Source: Salinivibrio socompensis S35 (GTDB lineage Bacteria; Pseudomonadota; Gammaproteobacteria; Enterobacterales; Vibrionaceae). Taken from it: 35,346 nucleotides of DNA. Each line of letters starts with the position of its first letter. The stretch's first letter is position 1. Shown in pieces: positions 1 to 9,485 of the stretch. The stretch spans positions 1 to 35,346 of the forward strand of contig NZ_AQOD01000021.1 of the NCBI RefSeq assembly GCF_000513715.1. The letters are read 5' to 3'. The notes beneath the pieces are model-generated. The model ran no database searches. It worked only from the letters and a program-made list of their open reading frames with translations, and had not been told where the DNA came from. The translations under genes and the position numbers were made by a program.

Positions 1-1067
1 TTAAAACACAAGTTGCGGTTTTATTTGTTGTTGTTTCTGGTCTTTTTTAGCCAAAAATTTATCCGTGTGCTCGCCAGTGCCACAGAAGGGTCGATCCCGG
101 GAAATCAGATCATTACCTTAGTCGGCCTCTATATGCCGTCGATGGCGATGCTGATGTTACCGTTGAGCTTGTATATCGGTATTTTGATTACTTTCGGGCG
201 CTTTACGCCGAGAGTGAAATCACTGTGATGAATGCCACTGGCATTGGCAATGAGTTTCTGATCCGGGCCGCGCTGTATCTCGCGATCATTACCGGCTCGG
301 TGGCCGCTTTCAACTCGTTGTGGCTAACGCCATGGGCTAACAACCAAGAACTCGAGGTCATGGAGCAGTTAGAAGCCAAATCCGGTTTAGAGTTGTTGGT
401 TCAAGGGCAGTTTCAAAGTGCGCCGTCGGGCGAGGCGGTTATCTTTGTCGACAATATCGAAGATGACGGCAAAACGCTGAATCAGGTATTTGTCGCGCAG
501 CCTGTTCCTCAAGGATCCTTACTGCCCAATGTGGTGGTCGCCGATAAAGGCTATGTCTCTGAGTTGTCTGATGGCCGACAAGTATTGGATTTGTTAGAAG
601 GGACACGCACGGAGGGCATTCCTACTCGCCTTAACTACGGGATCACGACCTATAAAAATTATCAGGTGTTAATTGGTCAGCGAGAAGTGCGGGAGAAAAA
701 CCGTGACTGGGATGCGGTCCCCACGTTACAATTGTTGGGTGAAAGTAGCTTAAAAGCCCGCGCAGAGCTGCAATGGCGGATCTCGCTGGTGCTGTGTATT
801 CCATTGATGACCATGATCGTGGTGCCGCTTTCGTCCGTCAATCCACGCCAGGGGCGCTTTGCCAAACTCTTCCCCGCGATATTGATTTATCTGGCCTATT
901 TTTTATCGATCAGTGCCGCCAAATCGGCGGTAGAAGATGGCGATCTGCCCGCAGAAATAGGCCTGTGGAGTATCAATCTGGCCGCCTTGTTATTGGCTGT
1001 GGTGCTTGCCGGTTGGGATTCGTTACCGGTGCGAAAACTCAAAGCTAGCTTAAAAGGATCTGCCTGA
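1..1067 (+). CDS. lptF: LptF, LPS export ABC permease (5' partial, one frameshift)
   Basis: LptF is an inner-membrane subunit of the LptB2FG transporter, which extracts LPS from the inner membrane and feeds it to the Lpt bridge. The reading frame is open from base 1, so roughly 11 N-terminal residues lie outside the window. Visible are two N-terminal hydrophobic helices, a periplasmic beta-jellyroll domain in the middle (around LVQGQF to YQVLIGQRE) and C-terminal helices with the family motif VVPLSSVNPRQGR. Near base 200 one base is missing: the frame ends ...ITFGRFTPRVKSL, while the next frame supplies LYAESEITVMNATG, the expected continuation. Adding one base gives 355 residues in the window; E. 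coli LptF has 366. The stop TGA overlaps the ATG of lptG by one base, which indicates translational coupling. The break is most likely a sequence error, because lptF is essential in relatives. Confidence 0.93.
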
Positions 1068-2140
1068 TGTTTCGTATTCTTGATTGGTATATCGGCCGAA
1101 CATTAATAGGCACGTCGTCATTGTGTTTAGCGACCTTGGTTGGATTGTCGGCGATCATCAAGTTTGTCGAGCAACTGCGCTCGGTAGGTGATGGTGCCTA
1201 TACCATGGGCAAAGCCATTTTGTATGTGTTACTAAGCATGCCACGGGACATTGAAATGTTCTTCCCGATGGCGGTATTGCTCGGCGCGCTCATTGGCTTG
1301 GGCATGCTGGCCTCTAGCTCTGAGCTGGTGGTGATGCAGGCGGCTGGGGTGTCTAAACTACAAATTGGCATGTCGGTGCTCAAAATGGCGATCCCGTTAA
1401 TGCTGATTGTGATGGTGCTGGGCCAATGGGGCGCACCGGATGCACAGAAAGCCGCCCGAGAGCTACGCGCCATTGCCAAATCAGGCGGCAATGTGATGTC
1501 GGTGCGGCGGGGCGTCTGGGCGAAAGATGGCAACGATTTTATCTATATCGCCCGTGCCGATGAGCAAGATACACTGACCGGCGTGAGTATTTGGAAGTTT
1601 GATGATCAGCAAACGATGACCAATGTGGTCTTTGCGGAGCGTGCCGATTATCTCAATAAAGACAGCTGGATGCTAAAAGACGTAACCATCACACGGATGC
1701 AAAACCAAACCGCACTGACAAACGTGACACAAGATGAATTGGTTTGGAATACCACGCTCACCCCTGACAAATTAGCCGTGGTGACGGTCAAGCCGGAAGA
1801 GTTGCCTCTATCGGGTTTGTATAGCTATGTCTCGTACCTTAAAGCGTCACAGCAAGATGCCTCACGTTATGAGCTGGCCCTGTGGCGAAAAGCGGTGCAG
1901 CCTTTGTCGATTGCGGTAATGATGCTATTGGCGCTGAGTTTTGTGTTTGGGCCTTTGCGCACTGTCACCATGGGGGCGCGGGTGTTATCAGGTGTGATCT
2001 TCGGCTTTGGCTTTTATATTGCCAACGAAGTCTTCGGGCCCATGAGCTTGGTGTATCACCTTCCGCCCGCCTTGGGAGCGATCACACCCAGTTTGATTTT
2101 CTTAGTCATCACCTTGTTGCTACTGAGGCGCAAGCTGTAG
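1067..2140 (+). CDS. lptG: LptG, LPS export ABC permease
   Basis: LptG is the partner permease of LptF in the LptB2FG complex. It has 357 residues (E. coli 360) and is uninterrupted. The N-terminus has the typical MFRILDWYIGRTLI start, followed by two to three transmembrane helices (about residues 13-120), a periplasmic jellyroll domain (about 130-260) and three C-terminal helices ending in LLLRRKL. The ATG overlaps the lptF stop (TGATG), so the two are translated as a pair. No further gene follows on this strand before rsmI; the transcript probably ends in the inverted repeats at 2140-2271. Confidence 0.95.
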   Translation: MFRILDWYIGRTLIGTSSLCLATLVGLSAIIKFVEQLRSVGDGAYTMGKAILYVLLSMPRDIEMFFPMAVLLGALIGLGMLASSSELVVMQAAGVSKLQIGMSVLKMAIPLMLIVMVLGQWGAPDAQKAARELRAIAKSGGNVMSVRRGVWAKDGNDFIYIARADEQDTLTGVSIWKFDDQQTMTNVVFAERADYLNKDSWMLKDVTITRMQNQTALTNVTQDELVWNTTLTPDKLAVVTVKPEELPLSGLYSYVSYLKASQQDASRYELALWRKAVQPLSIAVMMLLALSFVFGPLRTVTMGARVLSGVIFGFGFYIANEVFGPMSLVYHLPPALGAITPSLIFLVITLLLLRRKL

Positions 2141-2211
2141 CCTAGCGCATTACACGCGTGAACGGCGAAACGAGGTGGTTTCTCGTCACGAGAATGATTG
2201 GGTGGCTAGGC
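2140..2211 (+). other. Nested inverted repeats in lptG 3' region
   Basis: Directly after the lptG stop, GCCTAGC at 2140-2146 is complementary to GCTAGGC at 2205-2211. Between them TTCTCG-TCA-CGAGAA forms a small perfect hairpin at 2180-2194. Together they could fold into a branched 3' structure on the lptFG transcript. There is no T-run, so it is not a classical terminator; the real terminator candidate lies further on at 2247-2271. Confidence 0.4.
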
Positions 2212-2242
2212 GAGCTGGCGCGGAATTGTACTCGATACGGAT

Positions 2243-2275
2243 AAAAAAGGGCCGATATGCTGTCGGCCCTTCGTT
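2243..2275. terminator. Bidirectional Rho-independent terminator, lptG / TonB receptor
   Basis: A 9-bp perfect stem AAGGGCCGA / TCGGCCCTT (2247-2255 and 2263-2271) has a 7-nt loop. On the minus strand it is followed by TTTTTT (complement of 2243-2248), the typical tail for the receptor transcript. On the plus strand the tail is the weaker TCGTTTATCGTTTATC. Its position between two convergent genes fits use in both directions. Confidence 0.8.
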
Positions 2276-2299
2276 TATCGTTTATCTGGCTGTGAAAGC

Positions 2300-4248
2300 C
2301 TAGAAGCGATAGCTCATGCCCAAACGCAGGTCACGTCCAGGCTCAGGCATACTATTACCGCTGCTTAAGGTGAACGAGCTATGCTCGCTGTATTCCTTGT
2401 CGAGCAGGTTATTGACCGCGAGTGAAACGGTAAGCCCCTGATACGCTGCTGGCTGCCACTGTGCGCGCACGTCATGGACCACGTAACCAGGCTTCTCGTG
2501 TTTATCTTCTGGCACATCGGTCAGCCTTTCCACCCCAGTAAGGTATAGCCTAAGCTCACATCCGTATCGACCAGCTGATATTGCGTATCCCATACCCAAG
2601 TGTTGCCGACTGAAGCGCCAATTGCCATGGAGTCGCCTAAAGGATCGCCATTTTCATCTTCCATGTCGACGTAGCTATAGCTCAGACGGGTATCGAGTTG
2701 CTTGAGCATCCAGTTGACACTGGCTTCGACGCCTTGGCTCGTGACATCGCCATCGAGATTGTGAAGATAATTAGGAGTACTATGACGATCATAAGCTTGA
2801 TAGTTTTCGATCTGGGTTTTAAATCCCGTCAAGGCGAGGTTGAGTGTATCTTGCTCAGCCAAAAGCCATAGCCTTGCCAGTCCATACCGATTTCGGCTTG
2901 CTTGGCGTGCTCGGGCTTGAGGTTTTTATCGACCTCAACAGCACCGCCAATTAGCAATACCTCGCGGGTTTTGGCACCGCGCACGGCTTCGCCGTAACCA
3001 GCATGTAGACGCAGGTTGTCAGTGGCTTGATAGCTCAGTTGCAGGTTCGGCGAGACGTCACTGCCATCGACTTCACCCGCTTGGCCATAATCGGTGTGGT
3101 AGTCATCAAAGCGTGCGCCCCAAGCAATGCCAAGGTCTCCGACTGTCATTCTATCTTGCAAGAAAACGCCAATGTTTCTGGCTTTATCTTGGTTGTTAGG
3201 ACCGTTCGCTTCATCATAATCGATATTGTCGGTTTTTTGCTCGAACATATCGATACCCGTGGTGAGATCATGCTGCAACGCACCGGTATTGAAACGCATA
3301 CGGTTACGAATATCACCGCCAGTATTGCGCGAACGGCTGAATGTCTGGCTCTCAATCCGATCTAGATCCAGGGTGTTTTGATAGAGCTTGGTGGTCAATT
3401 CTATCCAGTCGGAATCCGGCGCCCAGCGATGTTGGAAAGAGAAGGTTTCGCGATCGGTTTCTTGATAGCTCTGGGATTGTCTGCCGAAGTAGGGCATATG
3501 GGCACGGATAAAGTAATCGCCCTGATCGGTGCGACGCTCGGCGCTCACTCGAACATCGTGATCACCGTGTTCAAGGAGCGACAGCTTGATCAGGTAGCTT
3601 CGCTGTTGGCTAGCGGTGGCAGGTTGTAAATCTCCCCCACCGTGACGATAGTCATCACTATTGCGGCCTTTGATATAGGCAAGAATGCCGAGCGATTCGC
3701 CAAGGCGACCATATACCGCGGAGCTACCCGAGGTGGCGTTTGCTGCGCTTTCGTGACCAGCGGCAAAACGGGCTCCAGTATCTTGTCCTGGATGCAGCAT
3801 ATCTTGTGCATCTTTGGTCTCGAAACGCACGCTTCCTCAATGCGCCTGGGCCATTATCGGCGCTGGCCGGCCCGGATTCGACGCCAACACGTTTGAGCAG
3901 CTCAGGCTCAATGTTTAAACGTCCTTGGTGGTGGAACAGGTAGCCGCCTTGAGCCGCGCCATCGACGGTAATGTTGAGGTTGGTATCTTCAATACCACGC
4001 AGGTAGACCTTTTGTCCTGCTCCGACGCCGCCACCGACATTCATGCTGACGGTGTCTCGGAATATGTCTTCTAGATCTTGAGCTTGACGTGCTTCAAGTT
4101 GCTCGTCCGTCACAGCGATATTGCCTGATAGGCTGTCAGCAGTGACAGTCACGGTATCGAGTGTTTGTTGCTCTTGAGCGTGAATAGAGAAGCTAAAACT
4201 GCCCGCGATAACGAGTGCAACCGTTAAAGGGTTTAAACGTAAATGCAT
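2300..4248 (-). CDS. TonB-dependent outer-membrane receptor, probably iron or haem uptake (three frameshift sites)
   Basis: This is a TonB-gated beta-barrel importer in the outer membrane. The N-terminus has a signal peptide cut after ...FSIHA (residue 24), then a TonB box DTVTVTA (31-37). A plug domain follows with VYLRGIEDTNLNITVDG and GPGAL[GG]SVRFETKDAQ, and then barrel strands ending in MSYRF with the terminal Phe used for BAM insertion. The frame is broken at about 3836 (two bases missing), 2859 (one base) and 2535 (one base). Restoring four bases gives an exact 650-codon frame. The two later breaks lie at G-runs on the coding strand. AGGAG precedes the chosen ATG by 6 nt. A possible Fur box lies upstream, so iron or haem is the likely cargo, but the ligand cannot be read from the sequence. 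The gene is not expected to be essential, so true decay is possible; the same kind of indel in essential neighbours makes sequence error likelier. Confidence 0.85.
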
Positions 4249-4262
4249 TTCATACTCCTATG

Positions 4263-4279
4263 CAAATAGTTCTTATTTG
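4263..4279. promoter_or_regulatory. Inverted repeat just upstream of the TonB receptor start
   Basis: CAAATA-GTTCT-TATTTG is a perfect 6-bp inverted repeat with a 5-nt spacer, 15 bp in front of the receptor ATG and next to its Shine-Dalgarno. It lies in the presumed 5' leader. It could be an operator (AT-rich and vaguely Fur-like) or an RNA hairpin near the ribosome binding site. No specific regulator is recognised. Confidence 0.3.
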
Positions 4280-4342
4280 TAGTGGTGGGGGAATATATCA
4301 AGTGAGGAGATAAATAACTAATAAAATCACTATAAAAATGCG

Positions 4343-4361
4343 TATTGTTACTATTATTATC
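4343..4361 (-). promoter_or_regulatory. Candidate Fur box upstream of TonB receptor
   Basis: Read on the minus strand, GATAATAATAGTAACAATA matches the 19-bp Fur consensus GATAATGATAATCATTATC at 13 positions by hand count. A possible -10 element TATAGT (minus strand, 4329-4334) lies just downstream, so a bound repressor would cover the -35 region. This is the usual layout of iron-repressed receptor genes. The surroundings are AT-rich, so a chance match cannot be excluded. Confidence 0.4.
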
Positions 4362-4468
4362 TTTTTTGTTGTAGAGGGGTAATGTAAGTGACTGAATTGT
4401 TTTCATTAAGAAAACGAAGGGGTAACCAGCTAAAACGGGGAAATGATATGCGGGAAGGCGGCGTCAAT

Positions 4469-4494
4469 AAAAAGGCCAGCAATAATGCCGGCCT
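4469..4494 (-). terminator. Rho-independent terminator of the lpoA-yraN-diaA-dolP operon
   Basis: On the minus strand GGCCGGC-ATTATT-GCTGGCC forms a 7-bp stem with one G-U pair, followed by TTTTTATTG. It lies about 30 bp downstream of the dolP stop. Confidence 0.75.
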
Positions 4495-4525
4495 ATATAC
4501 GATGATAACGCAGTGACGCTGACTT

Positions 4526-5071
4526 TTATTCAGATTGAGGCGCGTCTGCGTATTCAAACGCTTTTACCACGCCTTCCACACCGCGAATATTACGTGCAAT
4601 CTCGACAGCTTGATCTGCCTGTACCTTGGTTACTGCGCCCATTAAAAACACTTCTCGGGCTTCAGTGACCACCTTAATATTCACGGCGCGTAGCTTTTCA
4701 TCGGCGACAAAGGCCGCTTTTACCCGGGTGGTTAGCCAGCTGTCAGTGCTGATATCCGCTAAGCCAAGCATGGGCGTTTCGCGGACTTCGTTATACACCA
4801 CATCGACGTTGTCCAGTGCTCGGATCCGTTGGACCAGTTGCTGGGTGAGGGCCTGATCGGTGCTTTGACCGACTAACAGAACTTGTCCTTGAAACGATGC
4901 CGCATTGACGCGAAGCTTATTTTTGAAAGGGGTCTTGTTGACGATCCCGGCGGTATTTAGCCCAATTTGCGTATCTTGCCATTCTTCTCCGGTGGTACGA
5001 GGGTCGGACGAATAAATGGCGGAACATGCTTGCAGGGTCAGTGCCAGTATCAAGGTTAGGATAACGCGCAT
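4526..5071 (-). CDS. dolP: DolP, dual BON-domain outer-membrane lipoprotein
   Basis: DolP (formerly YraP) is an outer-membrane lipoprotein that supports envelope integrity and, in E. coli, the BAM machinery and division-site function. It has 181 residues (E. coli 191). The lipobox is LQAC with Cys16; the next residue is Ser, not Asp, in line with sorting to the outer membrane. Two BON domains follow, about residues 44-110 and 122-178, with the conserved segments DSWLTTRVKAAF and EVFLMGAVTK. It is the last gene of the operon; its ATG is 3 bp after the diaA stop, and a terminator follows. Confidence 0.93.
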   Translation of the reverse strand: MRVILTLILALTLQACSAIYSSDPRTTGEEWQDTQIGLNTAGIVNKTPFKNKLRVNAASFQGQVLLVGQSTDQALTQQLVQRIRALDNVDVVYNEVRETPMLGLADISTDSWLTTRVKAAFVADEKLRAVNIKVVTEAREVFLMGAVTKVQADQAVEIARNIRGVEGVVKAFEYADAPQSE

Positions 5072-5074
5072 GGA

Positions 5075-5668
<594 letters not shown>

Positions 5669-6034
5669 TTACCCTTGAACAATGTTTTGAATCCAATTGA
5701 CCGCTTCAACGCTGCCATCAAAGGTCACGGCGTCAAAGCGAAATTCTGTTTGCATACTTTTGATGCCGCGGCATTGCATCCAACGCTCTGCCGCGAGGAC
5801 TAAACGACGCTGTTTTGCGTTGGTGATACTCGCTGCCGCGCCACCAAAGCCGTGTCCGCGTCGGAAACGCACTTCCACAAAGACTAAGCAGCGGCCATCG
5901 CGCATCACCAAATCAATCTCGCCGCGTCGACTGTGAGCGTTTTTATCGAGAACAATCAGCCCATGGCGCATCAGATATTGGCAAGCATGAGCTTCATAAG
6001 CCTGTCCTGTTGCTCTGGGCTGAGGTTGTTTCAC
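5669..6034 (-). CDS. yraN: YraN, UPF0102 nuclease-like protein
   Basis: YraN belongs to the UPF0102 family, which has a restriction-endonuclease-like fold and no settled function in this group. It has 121 residues (E. coli 131). The family signature is present: RRGEIDLVM (37-44) and FVEVRFR (52-58), giving the Glu-Asp-Glu-x-Arg pattern expected for a metal-dependent nuclease core. The start is a GTG that overlaps the lpoA stop (GTGA), indicating coupled translation. Confidence 0.9.
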   Translation of the reverse strand: MKQPQPRATGQAYEAHACQYLMRHGLIVLDKNAHSRRGEIDLVMRDGRCLVFVEVRFRRGHGFGGAAASITNAKQRRLVLAAERWMQCRGIKSMQTEFRFDAVTFDGSVEAVNWIQNIVQG

Positions 6035-7886
6035 TGTGCCTCTCCGCGGCGTTCCGTCTCGACAGGCTCAATCGCGGTTTTACCAAATCGCGCCCAGTCT
6101 AGCTGACGGTGGATAATACACTGTTCGGCGAGTGAGAGTTGCCCTGTTTGCCCGCTGAGCTGATAACCCGGTTGGGCTTGCATTTGTGGTAGCCCTTTCA
6201 ACAGCTGATACGCATCCATCCCCAAAGCATGTAAGCGCGTGGTGTTGTTACTTGGCGACGGGTGACGCTGTTGATAGGTTTTATAGGCATCGCTTTGGGC
6301 GTGAATCAATAAAGGAATGTCACTGAATTCGATGCCTTCTAGCTCGGCTAATTGGCCCATGCCATCGGCGCGGTTATTGCTGCGCGAGCTTGCATAGAGT
6401 TTAGGCGGCAAGACATCGGGGTTAATCGCCACCTCAATAAAGGGTTTTAATAAGGTAAGCTCAGCGGCACCGGCTACCATATAAACCGCATCAATGTCGC
6501 GACGGCTCCGAGCTTGCGATTGTAACGATAAACCGGTGAGCTGTTTCAGTTGCGCAATGCGACGCTGACTGGCATCTAAGCCAAAGATATCACGAATACG
6601 TGCTTGCATCTTATCACGCTCGCCGAGCGGTGCTTGCTCAACGTCTGTATCGGTGAGTGACTGCCAGCGAGCGGAAAACGCATCACGAATTCGTTGGCCA
6701 AAGGCAGAATCAGGTAGAGGACCAATGGAAACTGGTAGCCTTGCTGGTGAAGACGGTCGGCGGCTTGTGCGGCTTCTTGCTCTGGTGACAAGGTGAAGTA
6801 ACACACCCCTTTTGTGTATCGTTCATCAGTAGGCTGGTTGAGCGCCAATAAAGGCACTTGACCTGCTATAGCCTGACTGACTGCGGCGACTTTGTGTTTT
6901 TGTAACGGTCCAACCACGAAATCGATACCATCATCACGGATACGTTGCGTGAGCGTCTCGATATCCATGGCGTTGGTGTCATAAAAGCGCACACGAGGGC
7001 GTTGATCTGTCTTGGCATCGAGCATGGCTTCAACAAAGCCATCGCGAATGGCATCACCTTGATCAGCGAATTTATCCGAGAGCGGAAGCATCACCCCCAC
7101 ATTGGTGGGCTGTGTGATGGTCAGTGCTTGAATATCGGCCAAATTGTCCGGTAAATACTGGTTCGCGGGATGCGTAGGATGCGACGCTAAGTAGCCATCT
7201 AATTGGCTTTGCATCTCGGCCAGATCGCCAGTGTAACGACGTGCGATATCGAGTAAGGTGACCCAACCGGCAAGGATGTCATCGTCACTGGACTGAAGCT
7301 GTTTGATCTCGCGCTGGTTAAGCGACTGTAAGTCTTGCCACAGCGTGTTCCATGCTTGTTGAGCCTGGTCGGATTCCATGTAGCTGGCTAACCGATGCTG
7401 ATTATTGACGGCGCCGAGGACATTGTTTTGCTGACGCGCAATTTTGGCTTTTTGTTGGTAAAAGCGCACATACTGGCCATCTGTTAGCTGCCAGTCAGGT
7501 GATAACACGAGCGCTTGCTCCGCTTGGGTTAGCTTACCGGCCTGTGCTAAAAAGCGTCCACGCGCCAGTGTCCATTCAATACGCTGGTCCACGTTAAGAT
7601 TGCGCTCAGCTAATCGTTGCAGTAGCACATCCGCTTGGTTCAGTTGCTGCTCGTTAATCAGCGCTTTGATCGCCAGTAAAAACCAGTCATTTTGCTTCTC
7701 GCCTTGGCTGGTTTCTGCCTGCAACAAATAAAATGTCGAATTTTCCGTTGCTGGCTGACTGATGACATCACGCGCAGTTGGTGAGGTGGACGGTGCACTA
7801 CAAGCCGCTAAAGCCAATGCTAAGGCTACAGGGGTAATAAGTCGTGTTACACTTTGGCGCTTCTGGGTAAGTTTAACCATGAACAT
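6031..7886 (-). CDS. lpoA: LpoA, outer-membrane lipoprotein activator of PBP1A (one frameshift)
   Basis: LpoA spans the periplasm from the outer membrane to stimulate the synthase PBP1A. The N-terminus is a lipoprotein signal with LAAC (Cys29 from the first Met). A TPR-like helical region follows, up to about residue 260. The C-terminal domain resembles a periplasmic binding protein, with GVMLPLSDKFADQGDAIRDG as its first segment. The frame breaks near 6714: QGYQFPLVL continues in the next frame as PDSAFGQRIRDAFSARWQ. One base is missing; restoring it gives 618 residues, in the usual range (E. coli 678). It heads the operon and is divergent from rsmI across only 55 bp, which must hold both promoters. 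The start could be Met1 (7886) or Met3 (7880). Confidence 0.92.
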
Positions 7887-7941
7887 ATTTCAACCGTGAC
7901 AACGTTGCCCCTATCTTAATCGCCGAAGGGTTGTTAAACAA

Positions 7942-8799
7942 ATGACTGATGCAAATCTATCCGACCATGCTCACCCCACGTTGTATATTGTGCCAACGCC
8001 GATTGGCAACTTAGCCGATATTACCCAGCGTGCACTTGATATTTTAGCCAGTGTCGACGTGGTTGCGGCCGAAGATACGCGTCATACCGCTCGGTTGTTA
8101 TCGCATTTTTCTATTAGTGCGAAAACTTTTGCGTTGCACGAACACAATGAACAGCAGAAAGCCGCTGCTTTGTTAGCACGTCTGCAGCAAGGTCAGTCGA
8201 TTGCATTGGTCTCTGATGCCGGCACGCCTTTGATTAGTGATCCGGGTTATCACCTGGTCACCCAATGCCGAGAGGCCGGTGTTAGAGTGGTTCCACTGCC
8301 TGGCGCTTGCGCGGTGGTCACTGCATTAAGTGCTTCTGGTTTGCCTTCAGACCGTTTTAGTTTTGAAGGGTTCCTCCCCCCGAAGACAAAAGCGCGACAA
8401 GATACGTTCCGTGAATTAGCGGATGACCCGCGCACGCTGATTTTCTATGAATCACCACATCGCATTCGTGACAGCTTGGCGGATATGCGCAAGGTGCTGG
8501 GAGATGCGCGTCGCGTAGTGCTGGCGCGCGAGCTGACCAAAACCTTTGAAACCATCCATGGGGCGCCATTGGGAGAGCTTATCGAATGGTTAAGTGAGGA
8601 TCCCAACCGCTTGCGCGGAGAAATGGTGTTATTGGTCGCCGGCCATCGTGCCGATAAAAGCGCGTTACCGACCGCCGCTTGTCACGCACTAGGTTTGTTG
8701 GCAGCCGAGTTACCTTTAAAAAAGGCAGCCGCGTTAGTCGCGGAATTATATTCGGTGAAAAAAAACGCACTCTATAAATGGGGCTTAGAGAATTTGTAG
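7942..8799 (+). CDS. rsmI: RsmI, 16S rRNA C1402 2'-O-methyltransferase
   Basis: RsmI uses S-adenosylmethionine to methylate the 2'-OH of C1402 in the 16S rRNA decoding centre. It has 285 residues (E. coli 286), intact. Tetrapyrrole-methylase fold motifs are clear: [12 protein letters not shown] (18-28), AAEDTRHT (42-49), [12 protein letters not shown] (91-102) and the segment FYESPHRI. The pairing with divergent lpoA is common in gammaproteobacteria. It is followed after 55 bp by rnpB. Confidence 0.95.
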   Translation: MTDANLSDHAHPTLYIVPTPIGNLADITQRALDILASVDVVAAEDTRHTARLLSHFSISAKTFALHEHNEQQKAAALLARLQQGQSIALVSDAGTPLISDPGYHLVTQCREAGVRVVPLPGACAVVTALSASGLPSDRFSFEGFLPPKTKARQDTFRELADDPRTLIFYESPHRIRDSLADMRKVLGDARRVVLARELTKTFETIHGAPLGELIEWLSEDPNRLRGEMVLLVAGHRADKSALPTAACHALGLLAAELPLKKAAALVAELYSVKKNALYKWGLENL

Positions 8800-8816
8800 C
8801 TGAGCGTGATTTACCC

Positions 8817-8845
8817 TGGCTTGCGTGAATATTCTTCTATATACT
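8817..8845 (+). promoter_or_regulatory. Likely rnpB promoter
   Basis: TATACT at 8840-8845 lies about 10 bp before the predicted RNase P RNA 5' end and is a good -10 box. The -35 region is poorer: TGGCTT at 8817-8822 with a 17-bp spacer is the best match. The C-rich stretch CCCCC after the -10 box would lie around the transcription start. Confidence 0.5.
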
Positions 8846-8854
8846 CCCCCGCTC

Positions 8855-9234
<380 letters not shown>

Positions 9235-9239
9235 CCTTT

Positions 9240-9273
9240 AGGGCGAGCTTTTTTGGCTCGCCCTCTCTTTTTC
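9240..9273 (+). terminator. Rho-independent terminator of rnpB
   Basis: AGGGCGAGC (9240-9248) and GCTCGCCCT (9256-9264) form a 9-bp GC-rich stem with loop TTTTTTG, followed by CTCTTTTTC. Confidence 0.88.
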
Positions 9274-9290
9274 AGCGTTTGAATCAGACG

Positions 9291-9308
9291 ATTTGGTTAT
9301 AACCAAAT
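9291..9308. promoter_or_regulatory. 18-bp perfect palindrome between rnpB terminator and mra promoter
   Basis: ATTTGGTTATAACCAAAT is a perfect palindrome of 18 bp with no spacer, about 90 bp upstream of the predicted -35 box of the dcw cluster. Its symmetry fits an operator for a dimeric DNA-binding protein. It is not an obvious terminator, as no T-run follows on either strand. No known regulator is recognised. Confidence 0.45.
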
Positions 9309-9395
9309 GTAATTGGCTTATCTGTGTCGTGATTAAGCTGCTGAAAACCTTCTTTAATCTTTCCAGGTGTGATCTTGCTCACTGTCATGGCTTGC

Positions 9396-9425
9396 TTGAC
9401 TTTCTTTTTACCTGCTACGTACACT
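9396..9425 (+). promoter_or_regulatory. dcw cluster promoter (Pmra)
   Basis: The -35 box is TTGACT (9396-9401) and the -10 box TACACT (9420-9425), with an 18-bp spacer. The predicted start is about 9432, giving a leader of roughly 55 nt before mraZ. The MraZ-type repeats begin right at this start site, so MraZ bound there would block initiation or early elongation. Confidence 0.65.
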
Positions 9426-9430
9426 TCTGG

Positions 9431-9480
9431 GTGGGAAAATGTGGTGTAAAGTGGATAATCTTGGTGAAAAAGGGAAAATA
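9431..9480 (+). promoter_or_regulatory. MraZ operator: 10-bp-period repeats
   Basis: Five consecutive decamers are aligned on a G-rich core: GTGGGAAAAT, GTGGTGTAAA, GTGGATAATC, TTGGTGAAAA and AGGGAAAATA. E. coli MraZ is known to bind TGGGN repeats separated by 5 nt, that is, with a 10-bp period, upstream of its own gene. Here the period is kept over five units, but the core is relaxed to TGG or GGG in the later units. The array lies between the -10 box and the mraZ ATG at 9486. Confidence 0.7.
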
Positions 9481-9485
9481 ACGTC

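Noticed and set aside
677-865. Open minus-strand frames inside lptF, and many similar ones inside lptG, rsmI, rsmH, murE, ftsZ and secA
   Set aside because: They lie wholly inside strongly recognised genes on the other strand, lack ribosome binding sites and show no family features.
4357-4557. 66-codon minus-strand frame after dolP
   Set aside because: It starts inside dolP, runs through the dolP terminator hairpin and ends in the receptor's promoter region; its composition is not protein-like.
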